This document shows positions 44,503 through 51,844 of a DNA stretch of 64,000 nucleotides, one piece after another; the first letter of the stretch is position 1; every line of letters begins with the position of its first letter. The notes under the pieces were generated by a model that was not told the origin of the DNA, ran no database searches, and saw nothing but the letters and a program-made list of their open reading frames with translations. The position numbers were made by a program, and so were the translations under genes. The DNA comes from Arhodomonas sp052060015 (GTDB lineage Bacteria; Pseudomonadota; Gammaproteobacteria; Nitrococcales; Nitrococcaceae). Location of the stretch: positions 496,001-560,000 of the forward strand of contig NZ_JBPODZ010000001.1 in NCBI RefSeq assembly GCF_052060015.1. Reading direction: 5' to 3'.

Positions 44503-46815
44503 ATGCTGGCACTGGTCTGCGGCCTGCTGCTACCACTGCAGCTGTCACTGGCCCAGGCGGCCTGGGTCCTGCCGGCCTGCTGGGCGCTGCTGCTCCTCGC
44601 CCCCGCGCGGCATCCGGTGCCGCGCGCCCTCGCGGCCTTCGGCCTCGGGGTCAGCTACTCGGCCATCGTGCTCGCCCACGGACTGGAGGCACGACTGCCC
44701 GCCGAGCTTTCCGGGACGACCTTCACCGTGGAGGGACGCGTGGTCGACCTTCCCCAGCGTGATCCCGGCGCGTTGCGCGTGGTGATTGTCCCCGAGCGGC
44801 TGTCGCCGTTGCCCCCACGCATCCCCCGCCGCCTGCGTCTGGCCTGGTACGGCGATGCGCCGTCGATCCGCGCTGGGGAACACTGGCGGTTCCAGGCGCG
44901 GTTGAAGCGCCCGCGGGGATTCATGAATCCAGTCCGGTTCGATTACGAGGCCTGGCTGACCCGGCAGGGCATCGACGCCACCGGCAGCATACGCGCCGGC
45001 GAGCGCCTCGCCCCAGCGACCGGCCTCGCCGGCTGGCGCGGCCAGCTCGCCGGCGCGGTCGCCGAGCGCGCCGGGTCGGGGGCCGGGCCCGCGGTGCTGC
45101 GGGCGCTGCTACTCGGGGACCGACGGGCGTTCTCCGATGACCTGTGGGACGCCCTCCGCACCCTGGGCCTGACTCATCTGGTCGCGATCTCGGGGCTGCA
45201 TATCGGCCTGATGGCCGGGCTCGCCGGCACCCTTGGGGCGATCGCGTGGCGACGCTGTCCAGCGTTCGCCACACGCGTGCCGGCGGCCGTGGCCGGCGGG
45301 GTCATCGGCCTCGCTGCCGCGACGGCCTACGCGGCAGCGGCGGGCTTCGCACTACCGACCCTGCGGGCCCTGATCATGACTGCTGTGGTGGTGGCGGCGC
45401 TCGCCTGGCGTCGCCGACCGGCGGCCTGGCGGGCCCTGGGGCTCGCCGCCGTCGTGGTGCTCGTCGCTGACCCCTGGTCGGTGCTGGCCGCGGGCTTTTG
45501 GCTGTCCTTCTCCGCCGTCGCCGTCATCCTCCTCGTCTGGGGTCCCGGCCGGGGCCGGCTCTACAACGCACTGCGGGTGCAGGTGGCGATCAGCCTATGC
45601 CTGGTCCCGGTGCTGGTCGCCTGGTTCGGCACCTTTTCCTGGGTGAGCGCACCGGTGAATCTGATGGCGGTGCCGCTGACCGGGGCGGTCATCGTGCCCG
45701 GCGCATTTGGCGCGGCGGCGATCGAGCTGCTCTGGCCGGCCAGCGGCGCGTTGGCACTGGCCGGCGCGGCCCTGGACCGGCTGCTGGGACCGATGATGGC
45801 GCTCGGCTCCGCCGTGCCGCTGGCGAAGCCGGGCCCGCTAGCGCTCGCGGCGTGGATCCTTCTTGGCGGGGCCCTGGGCGCGGTCTTCCTGCCCCGCGGA
45901 TGGCCCGGACGCTGGCTGGCGCTCCCCATGGCGGCCCTGGCCCTGGTCGGTAATGGACACGTCCCACCGAGGTTGGAGGTGACCTTCCTGGAGGTAGGGC
46001 AGGGGGCGGCGGCGGTAGTACGCACCCCCGGCCGTGTCCTGGTCTTCGACACCGGACCGGCCTGGGGCGGCGGGGCCGCGGCGGCCCGTTTCACCCTGCT
46101 GCCGTTCCTCCGGGAACGGGGCATTGACACCGTCGACCGGCTGATTCTCAGCCACGGCGATCGCGACCACGCCGGCGGCGCCGCGGTACTGGCGGAGGAG
46201 CTGGCCATCGCCGATACCCTGTCCGGGGAACCGGAACGAACCGGCGGACGACCCTGCCGGCAAGGGCAGCAATGGCGCTGGGACGGGGTCGCGTTCCGCG
46301 TTCTGGCACCGGCGCACACCGACAGGGAGGGCAACGCGGCCTCCTGTGTCCTGGAGATCGATACCGGTCAGCGCCGGGTGCTGCTCACCGGTGACCTGGT
46401 CATCGAGGACGAGCCGGCGGTGGCCAGTAACCTCGGGGGCACGCTGGATGCGCTACTGGTCGCCCACCATGGCAGCCGTACCTCCACCGGCGCCGCGTTC
46501 CTGCGGACGGCCCGTCCCCGACTGGCCATCGTGTCAGCGGGCTGGAACAACCCCTACGGCATGCCGCACCCCAGCGTCCTGGAGCGGCTGGGGCACTGTG
46601 CCGGCGAGGTCGTTGAGCTCGCCCGCTCCGGCGCGGTCACGGTTACCGAGGGGCGGAACGGCGACTGGCGCATTCGCCGGGAACGCCCGACGCGGGCCCG
46701 GCTTTACCACGAATCATCCGGGAACCGATTTCAGGCAGCCGCGGAAAACCGGTATGATTCCCGGCCATCCGCAGGTAGCCCCGCGGGGGAAGGTGAGCGC
46801 ACGTGTGGGAACTGA
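44503..46815 (+). CDS. comEC: DNA internalization competence protein ComEC/Rec2
   Basis: A 770-residue inner-membrane channel for single-stranded DNA during transformation. It has an N-terminal DUF4131 domain, a central helical ComEC domain (LVAISGLHIGLMAGLAGTLGA onward) and a C-terminal metallo-beta-lactamase-like domain with LSHGDRDHAGGAAVL and LLVAHHGSRTS. It is full length, so competence may be intact. The 3' end overlaps exbB by 13 bases. Confidence 0.95.
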   Translation: MLALVCGLLLPLQLSLAQAAWVLPACWALLLLAPARHPVPRALAAFGLGVSYSAIVLAHGLEARLPAELSGTTFTVEGRVVDLPQRDPGALRVVIVPERLSPLPPRIPRRLRLAWYGDAPSIRAGEHWRFQARLKRPRGFMNPVRFDYEAWLTRQGIDATGSIRAGERLAPATGLAGWRGQLAGAVAERAGSGAGPAVLRALLLGDRRAFSDDLWDALRTLGLTHLVAISGLHIGLMAGLAGTLGAIAWRRCPAFATRVPAAVAGGVIGLAAATAYAAAAGFALPTLRALIMTAVVVAALAWRRRPAAWRALGLAAVVVLVADPWSVLAAGFWLSFSAVAVILLVWGPGRGRLYNALRVQVAISLCLVPVLVAWFGTFSWVSAPVNLMAVPLTGAVIVPGAFGAAAIELLWPASGALALAGAALDRLLGPMMALGSAVPLAKPGPLALAAWILLGGALGAVFLPRGWPGRWLALPMAALALVGNGHVPPRLEVTFLEVGQGAAAVVRTPGRVLVFDTGPAWGGGAAAARFTLLPFLRERGIDTVDRLILSHGDRDHAGGAAVLAEELAIADTLSGEPERTGGRPCRQGQQWRWDGVAFRVLAPAHTDREGNAASCVLEIDTGQRRVLLTGDLVIEDEPAVASNLGGTLDALLVAHHGSRTSTGAAFLRTARPRLAIVSAGWNNPYGMPHPSVLERLGHCAGEVVELARSGAVTVTEGRNGDWRIRRERPTRARLYHESSGNRFQAAAENRYDSRPSAGSPAGEGERTCGN

Positions 46816-47432
46816 TCCGTGCCGGCGGGTGGTTGATGCTGCCCATCATTGGCTGCTCGGTGCTGGCGCTGGCCATTGTCGTGGAACGGCTCCGGGCGCT
46901 GCGGCGCTATCGGGTGCTGCCCCGGCATCTCGTGGCCGAGGTGTGGAGCCGGCTCAAGGCGGACACCCTGGACCAGGAGGCGATCCGGGGGTTGCGTCAG
47001 CACTCCCCGCTGGGCCGGGTCCTCGCCGCAGGCCTGGTGAACCGGCATCTCAGCCGGGAGGCCATGATGGAGGCCATCGAGGATACCGGCCGCCACGAGG
47101 CGCATAATCTGGAGCGCTACCTCAACACCCTGGGCACCATTGCCGCCGTCAGTCCGCTGCTCGGCCTGCTGGGCACCGTCATCGGCATGATCGACGTGTT
47201 CGGTACCATCTCCGCGGAAGGGGTGGGCAACGCCCCGGCGCTCGCGGGTGGCATTTCCCAGGCCCTGATCACCACCGCTTCCGGCCTGGTGGTGGCGATC
47301 CCCGCGCTGATGGCGTATCGCTACCTCCGCGGCCGGGTGGACGAGCTGATCGTGGAAATGGAGCAGCAGGCGCTACGGCTGGTGGAGGCGCTGCACAGCC
47401 AGCGCCCGGCGGGGGGAGGCCAGCACCGGTGA
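46803..47432 (+). CDS. exbB: ExbB/TolQ-type proton channel subunit
   Basis: A 209-residue membrane protein with three helices: near the N-terminus (GWLMLPIIGCSVLALAIV), about 110-135 (VSPLLGLLGTVIGMIDVF) and about 150-175 (ALITTASGLVVAIPALMAY). The family signature GTVxGM is intact. It forms the proton channel with ExbD. The GTG start overlaps the end of comEC. No tonB or tolR/tolA lies beside it, so its partner is not evident. Confidence 0.92.
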   Translation: MWELIRAGGWLMLPIIGCSVLALAIVVERLRALRRYRVLPRHLVAEVWSRLKADTLDQEAIRGLRQHSPLGRVLAAGLVNRHLSREAMMEAIEDTGRHEAHNLERYLNTLGTIAAVSPLLGLLGTVIGMIDVFGTISAEGVGNAPALAGGISQALITTASGLVVAIPALMAYRYLRGRVDELIVEMEQQALRLVEALHSQRPAGGGQHR

Positions 47433-47854
47433 ACCTGAGCCCGAGGCGCCAGCACGAGCCCGAGATCAACCTGACCCCGCTCATCGACGTGGTCTTCCTG
47501 ATGCTGATCTTCTTCATGGTGAGCACCACCTTTATCCAGCAGACCCGCCTGGACGTGACTCTGCCAAGCGCGAGCGCCGTGGCCCCGGAAGCGGAGCCGG
47601 ACGCGCTGCACCTAACCATAGACGCCCAAGGCAACATGTTCCTCGACGAGCGACGCCTGCGAAACGGCCGACGCGAGACCATTGAGCGCGCCCTCGCTGA
47701 GGCCCTGGCAGGGCGGGACCCCGATGCCGCTCATTTGATCATCGACGCCGATGCCCGCGCCCGCCACCAGATGGTCATCCGAGCCCTCGACGCCGCCGGA
47801 CGGGCGGGCGTCAGCCGGGTGGGAATGGCGGCTGCCGCCGAATCGGCACAATGA
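47429..47854 (+). CDS. exbD: ExbD/TolR-type protein
   Basis: A 141-residue protein with one helix (LIDVVFLMLIFFMVSTTF) that carries the essential Asp of the ExbD/TolR proton path, preceded by EINLTP. A periplasmic domain follows (about 45-135). The GTG start overlaps the exbB stop by four bases. It overlaps msbA by four bases, so exbB, exbD and msbA are coupled. Confidence 0.93.
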   Translation: MNLSPRRQHEPEINLTPLIDVVFLMLIFFMVSTTFIQQTRLDVTLPSASAVAPEAEPDALHLTIDAQGNMFLDERRLRNGRRETIERALAEALAGRDPDAAHLIIDADARARHQMVIRALDAAGRAGVSRVGMAAAAESAQ

Positions 47855-49611
47855 CCAGGGAAACGTCCCGCGGCATGGGGGTGTACCGTCGCCTGCTCGG
47901 CTACGTACGGCCCTATTGGCCGTTGGCCCTAGCGGCGGTGGTAGGCATGGTCATCAGCGGCGGCATGGAAACGGTATTCGCCTGGCTGATGAAACCCATG
48001 CTCGACAGTGGCTTCGTCGAGCGCGATCCGGCGTTCATTCGCCTTCTTCCCTTCGCGCTGATGGGCATATTCCTGGTGCGCGGTAGTGCCAGCTTTGCCG
48101 CCACCTTCGGGATGATGTGGATCAGCCGTCGCGTGATCCACCGATTGCGAGCCCAGGTGTTCGACCGTCTGCTCACCCTCCCGAAGTCCTACTTCGACAA
48201 CGCCTCCTCGGCACGGCTGCTCTCGCGGCTGACCTACAACGTCGAGCAGGTGGCCCAGGCGGGCACCGACGCGCTCATTGTGCTCATCCGCGACAGCGCC
48301 ACGGCGCTGGCGTTGCTCGGCTACATGTTCTTTGTCAGCTGGCGGCTGGCGCTGATCTTCCTCGCCCTGGGGCCGGCGCTGGCATTCGTGGTGGTCTATA
48401 TCAGCAAGCGTTTCCGCCGCATCAGCCGGCGTATCCAGCGCAGCGTGGGCAGCGTTGCCTACGTGGCGGAGGAGGCCATAGAGGGTCATGAGGTAATCAA
48501 GGTCTTTGGTGCAGAAGCCCACGAGCGCGAGCGCTTCGCCGGCGCCAACGACCGCAATATGCGCCAGTACATGAAGTTCGCCGCCACCAAGGCCCTGAGC
48601 ACCCCGGTGGTCCAGTTCATCTCCGCGGCGGCACTGTCTCTGGTCATTTTCCTCGCGACCCTCGAGGGCATGGTCGCCGAGATCACCGTGGGCGGATTCG
48701 TCTCCTTCATCACGGCGATGTTGCTGCTGATGCAGCCACTGAAGCGGCTGACCAACGTGAACGCGACCATCCAGCGTGGCATCGCTGCCGGCGAGAGCAT
48801 ATTCGAGATCATCGACGAGACCCCGGAACCGGACGACGGCAACCTGCCACTGCAGCGTGTCGAGGGGGCGCTGGTCTTCGACGGCGTGAGCTTCGCCTAC
48901 AACCGCGGTAATCCCCTGGTGCTGGAGGACGTCTCCCTGGAGATCCACCCCGGGGAGACGGTGGCGATCGTGGGCCGCTCCGGTAGTGGCAAGACCACGT
49001 TGGTCAGCCTCCTTCCGCGCTTCTACGACCCGATCGCCGGCGAGATCCGGTTGGGGGGCGTAGCGCTTCCGAGTTACCGATTGGCGGACCTCCGCCGCCA
49101 GATCGCCTTGGTAGGACAACAGGTCGTGTTGTTCAACGATACCCTGGCCGCGAATATCGCCTACGGTGCCGCCGGTGAGGCGGACGAGGCCGCCGTGCGG
49201 CGGGCCGCGGATCTGGCGAACGCCCGGGAGTTCATCGAGGCGCTGCCGGAGGGCTTCGATACCGTGGTCGGTGAGAACGGCGTCATGCTCTCCGGGGGGC
49301 AACGCCAGCGTATCGCCATCGCACGAGCGCTGCTCAAGGATGCCCCCATCCTGATCCTGGACGAGGCGACCTCGGCGCTGGATACCGAGTCGGAGGCCCA
49401 CATACAGCACGCGCTGGAGACCCTGATGGCCGGACGGACCACCCTGGTGATCGCGCACCGGCTGTCCACCGTCGAGGCGGCCGACCGGATCGTCGTTCTG
49501 GACGGCGGCCGGGTGGTGGAGACCGGGGACCATCAGGACCTGCTGGCTAGGAACGGCGCCTACGCGGCTCTCTACAATCTGCAGTTCCGGCGACAGGCGC
49601 AGGACGGGTGA
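47851..49611 (+). CDS. msbA: lipid A/phospholipid flippase MsbA
   Basis: A 586-residue ABC half-transporter that flips lipid A-core across the inner membrane. Six helices occupy about 1-320. The ATPase part has Walker A GRSGSGKTT, signature LSGGQRQRIAIARALL, Walker B ILILDEATSALD and switch VIAHRLST. It is followed with a four-base overlap by lpxK, and further by kdsB, so the operon handles lipid A and KDO. Confidence 0.95.
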   Translation: MTRETSRGMGVYRRLLGYVRPYWPLALAAVVGMVISGGMETVFAWLMKPMLDSGFVERDPAFIRLLPFALMGIFLVRGSASFAATFGMMWISRRVIHRLRAQVFDRLLTLPKSYFDNASSARLLSRLTYNVEQVAQAGTDALIVLIRDSATALALLGYMFFVSWRLALIFLALGPALAFVVVYISKRFRRISRRIQRSVGSVAYVAEEAIEGHEVIKVFGAEAHERERFAGANDRNMRQYMKFAATKALSTPVVQFISAAALSLVIFLATLEGMVAEITVGGFVSFITAMLLLMQPLKRLTNVNATIQRGIAAGESIFEIIDETPEPDDGNLPLQRVEGALVFDGVSFAYNRGNPLVLEDVSLEIHPGETVAIVGRSGSGKTTLVSLLPRFYDPIAGEIRLGGVALPSYRLADLRRQIALVGQQVVLFNDTLAANIAYGAAGEADEAAVRRAADLANAREFIEALPEGFDTVVGENGVMLSGGQRQRIAIARALLKDAPILILDEATSALDTESEAHIQHALETLMAGRTTLVIAHRLSTVEAADRIVVLDGGRVVETGDHQDLLARNGAYAALYNLQFRRQAQDG

Positions 49612-50591
49612 GGCCTTCCGTGCAGGGGGTGCCCGGCTGGTGGTTGCGTCGCGGGGTGCTGAGTACGGCGTTGGCGCCGCTTGGGGTGCTGTACGGCGCG
49701 GTCAGCCACGCGCGGCGCCGGTACTGGGCACGCCATGCGCCGTCCGCGCCCCTGCCGGTGATCGTGGTGGGCAACCTCTTCGTCGGCGGAAGCGGCAAGA
49801 CACCGTTGGTGATCCATCTGGTCGAACGAGCCCGTGCCCTCGGGATGACCCCCGGCGTGATACTGCGAGGCTACGGGGGTAGGGGGCGGCAGTGGCCGCA
49901 GCCGGTAACGCGAAACTCGGATCCTGCCATTGTGGGGGATGAAGCGGTGCTCATCGCGGAACGGGCCGGTTGCCCGGTGGCGGCCGGCCCGGACCGGGTC
50001 GCCGCCGCACGTCTGCTCGCGGGTTCGGGCTGTGACCTGCTGATCAGCGACGACGGCCTCCAGCACTATCGCCTGCGACGCCAGGCGGAGGTGATCGTGA
50101 TCGATGCGGCGCGGGGGCTCGGCAATGGGCGTTGCCTACCGGCCGGGCCGCTCCGCGAACCACCGGCGCGCCTGCGGGACGCGGACCTGGTGCTGGCCCG
50201 CGACGGTACCCGGCCGGAGGCCGCGGCGGGATACCGCCTGCAGCCGGGTGCCTTGCAGCCCCTCGAAGCGACATGCCAGGCCACACCGCCGGTGCCGGGC
50301 TCGAGTGTCCACGCGGTCGCGGGCATCGGCCACCCGGGGGGATTCTTCGCGATGCTGGAGGGGCTGGGCTACAAGGTGCTCCCGCATCCGTTCCCCGACC
50401 ACCATCGCTTCCGACCGGTCGATCTCGAATTCGATGACGACCGGCCCGTGGTCATGACCGAGAAGGATGCCGTGAAGTGCCGACACCTGATCCGGGGCTG
50501 GTATCTTCCGGTCACCGCGGTCCCCGATGAGGCCGCCGCCACTGCCATGGACCGCCTGATTCTCAAGGCCCGCAACGAGAGGATCCCCTGA
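49608..50591 (+). CDS. lpxK: tetraacyldisaccharide 4'-kinase
   Basis: A 327-residue membrane-associated kinase that adds the 4' phosphate of lipid A. The Walker A-like loop is VGNLFVGGSGKTPLVIHLV, with ISDDGLQHYRL, LPAGPLREPPARLRDADLVL and MTEKDAVKC. The start is GTG, overlapping msbA. The stop overlaps the kdsB start by one base. The small Trm112-like gene often found between lpxK and kdsB is absent here. Confidence 0.95.
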   Translation: MRPSVQGVPGWWLRRGVLSTALAPLGVLYGAVSHARRRYWARHAPSAPLPVIVVGNLFVGGSGKTPLVIHLVERARALGMTPGVILRGYGGRGRQWPQPVTRNSDPAIVGDEAVLIAERAGCPVAAGPDRVAAARLLAGSGCDLLISDDGLQHYRLRRQAEVIVIDAARGLGNGRCLPAGPLREPPARLRDADLVLARDGTRPEAAAGYRLQPGALQPLEATCQATPPVPGSSVHAVAGIGHPGGFFAMLEGLGYKVLPHPFPDHHRFRPVDLEFDDDRPVVMTEKDAVKCRHLIRGWYLPVTAVPDEAAATAMDRLILKARNERIP

Positions 50592-51364
50592 TGGAGCCCT
50601 TCATCGTCGTGATCCCGGCCCGCTACGCCGCCTCACGTCTACCGGGGAAACCGCTGGTGGACATCGGTGGACGCCCGATGATCGCGCACGTTATCGACCG
50701 CGCCCGGGAGAGCCGGGCCGAACGGGTGATCGTGGCCACCGACGACCGCCGCATCACCACCGCCTGCCGGAACCTGGGCGCCGAGGTGATGGAGACGGAC
50801 ACAGGCCACGAGAGCGGCACGGACCGCCTTGCCGAGGTGAGCCGCAGGTGTGGACTGGATGATGATACGATTGTGGTCAATCTCCAGGGCGACGAGCCAC
50901 TGATGCCACCCGAGCTCCTGGACACGGCGGCCGGGACCCTGGCCGCGGATGCGGATGCGGACCTCGCCACCCTGTCGACGCCGCTTCAGCCAGCGGAGGC
51001 CGAACGCCCGGATGTGGTCAAGGTGGTCTGTGACCGTTTCGGGCGTGCAATGTACTTCAGTCGTGCCCGGATCCCCTATTGCCGCGAAGGTGAACCTCCG
51101 GCCGATCTCTACCGGCGCCATCTCGGCATCTATGCCTACCGGGCCGGGTTTCTCCGGGCCTTCACGGAGCTGACACCGTCGCCCCTGGAGGTTACGGAGA
51201 AGCTCGAGCAGCTGCGGGCCCTCTGGCACGGGTACCGCATCCGTGTCGGCATCGCCGGGCATATCCCCAGCCACGGCGTGGATACGCCGGAGGATGTGCC
51301 GCGGGTGGCAGCGGCCCTCGGGCAGTTGGGTCACGGCGATTCCGCTGGAGGAGATAACGAATGA
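50591..51364 (+). CDS. kdsB: CMP-KDO synthetase (3-deoxy-manno-octulosonate cytidylyltransferase)
   Basis: A 257-residue enzyme that activates KDO with CTP for lipopolysaccharide synthesis. Typical blocks are IPARYAASRLPGKPL, HESGTDRLAEV, NLQGDEPLMPP, FSRARIPYCRE and HLGIYAYRAGFL. It overlaps the phosphatase gene by four bases. Its product is used right after LpxK acts. Confidence 0.96.
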   Translation: MEPFIVVIPARYAASRLPGKPLVDIGGRPMIAHVIDRARESRAERVIVATDDRRITTACRNLGAEVMETDTGHESGTDRLAEVSRRCGLDDDTIVVNLQGDEPLMPPELLDTAAGTLAADADADLATLSTPLQPAEAERPDVVKVVCDRFGRAMYFSRARIPYCREGEPPADLYRRHLGIYAYRAGFLRAFTELTPSPLEVTEKLEQLRALWHGYRIRVGIAGHIPSHGVDTPEDVPRVAAALGQLGHGDSAGGDNE

Positions 51365-51837
51365 TACGCGTGCTGATGGTATGTATGGGCAATATCTGCC
51401 GTTCGCCCTCTGCCGAGGGTGTCTTCCGAGCCCTCCTCGAGGAGGCCGGCCTGGAGACGTTGGTGGACGTGGATTCCGCGGGTACGCATGGCTTTCATGT
51501 GGGTCGTCCACCGGATCCCCGTGCCCGTGAGGCGGCGGCGCGCCGCGGCATCGACATCGGCGGGCTCCGCGCCCGCCAGGTGGATGCCTACGATTTCGAG
51601 GCCTTCGACTACATCATCGCCATGGATGACGCCAACTACGGGATCCTGATCGCCGATGCCCCATCGGCGGCCCGGGAACGCGTGCACCGACTCCTGGACT
51701 TCGCGCCGGGACGCGGGGAGAGCGAGGTCCCGGACCCCTATTACGGGGGGCACGACGGATTCGAATACGTCCTCGACTTAGTGGAGGAGGCGGCGCGCGG
51801 CCTCCTCTCGGAGCTCCGCGAACGCCACCGCCTGTAG
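51361..51837 (+). CDS. low molecular weight protein-tyrosine phosphatase
   Basis: A 158-residue phosphatase. The P-loop VCMGNICRSPSAEG (Cx5R(S/T)) holds the nucleophilic Cys, and the general acid Asp is in VPDPYYGG. It may act on sugar-lipid polymer machinery or protein tyrosine; by context it is the last gene of the LPS operon. murB, which often follows in relatives, is missing, and rne follows convergently after seven bases. Confidence 0.92.
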   Translation: MIRVLMVCMGNICRSPSAEGVFRALLEEAGLETLVDVDSAGTHGFHVGRPPDPRAREAAARRGIDIGGLRARQVDAYDFEAFDYIIAMDDANYGILIADAPSAARERVHRLLDFAPGRGESEVPDPYYGGHDGFEYVLDLVEEAARGLLSELRERHRL

Positions 51838-51844
51838 GGGCCGG

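Noticed and set aside
47929..49533. 534-codon open frame antisense to msbA
   Set aside because: It mirrors the whole msbA gene, has no recognisable domain, and is His/Gly/Asp-biased as expected for a GC-rich complementary frame.
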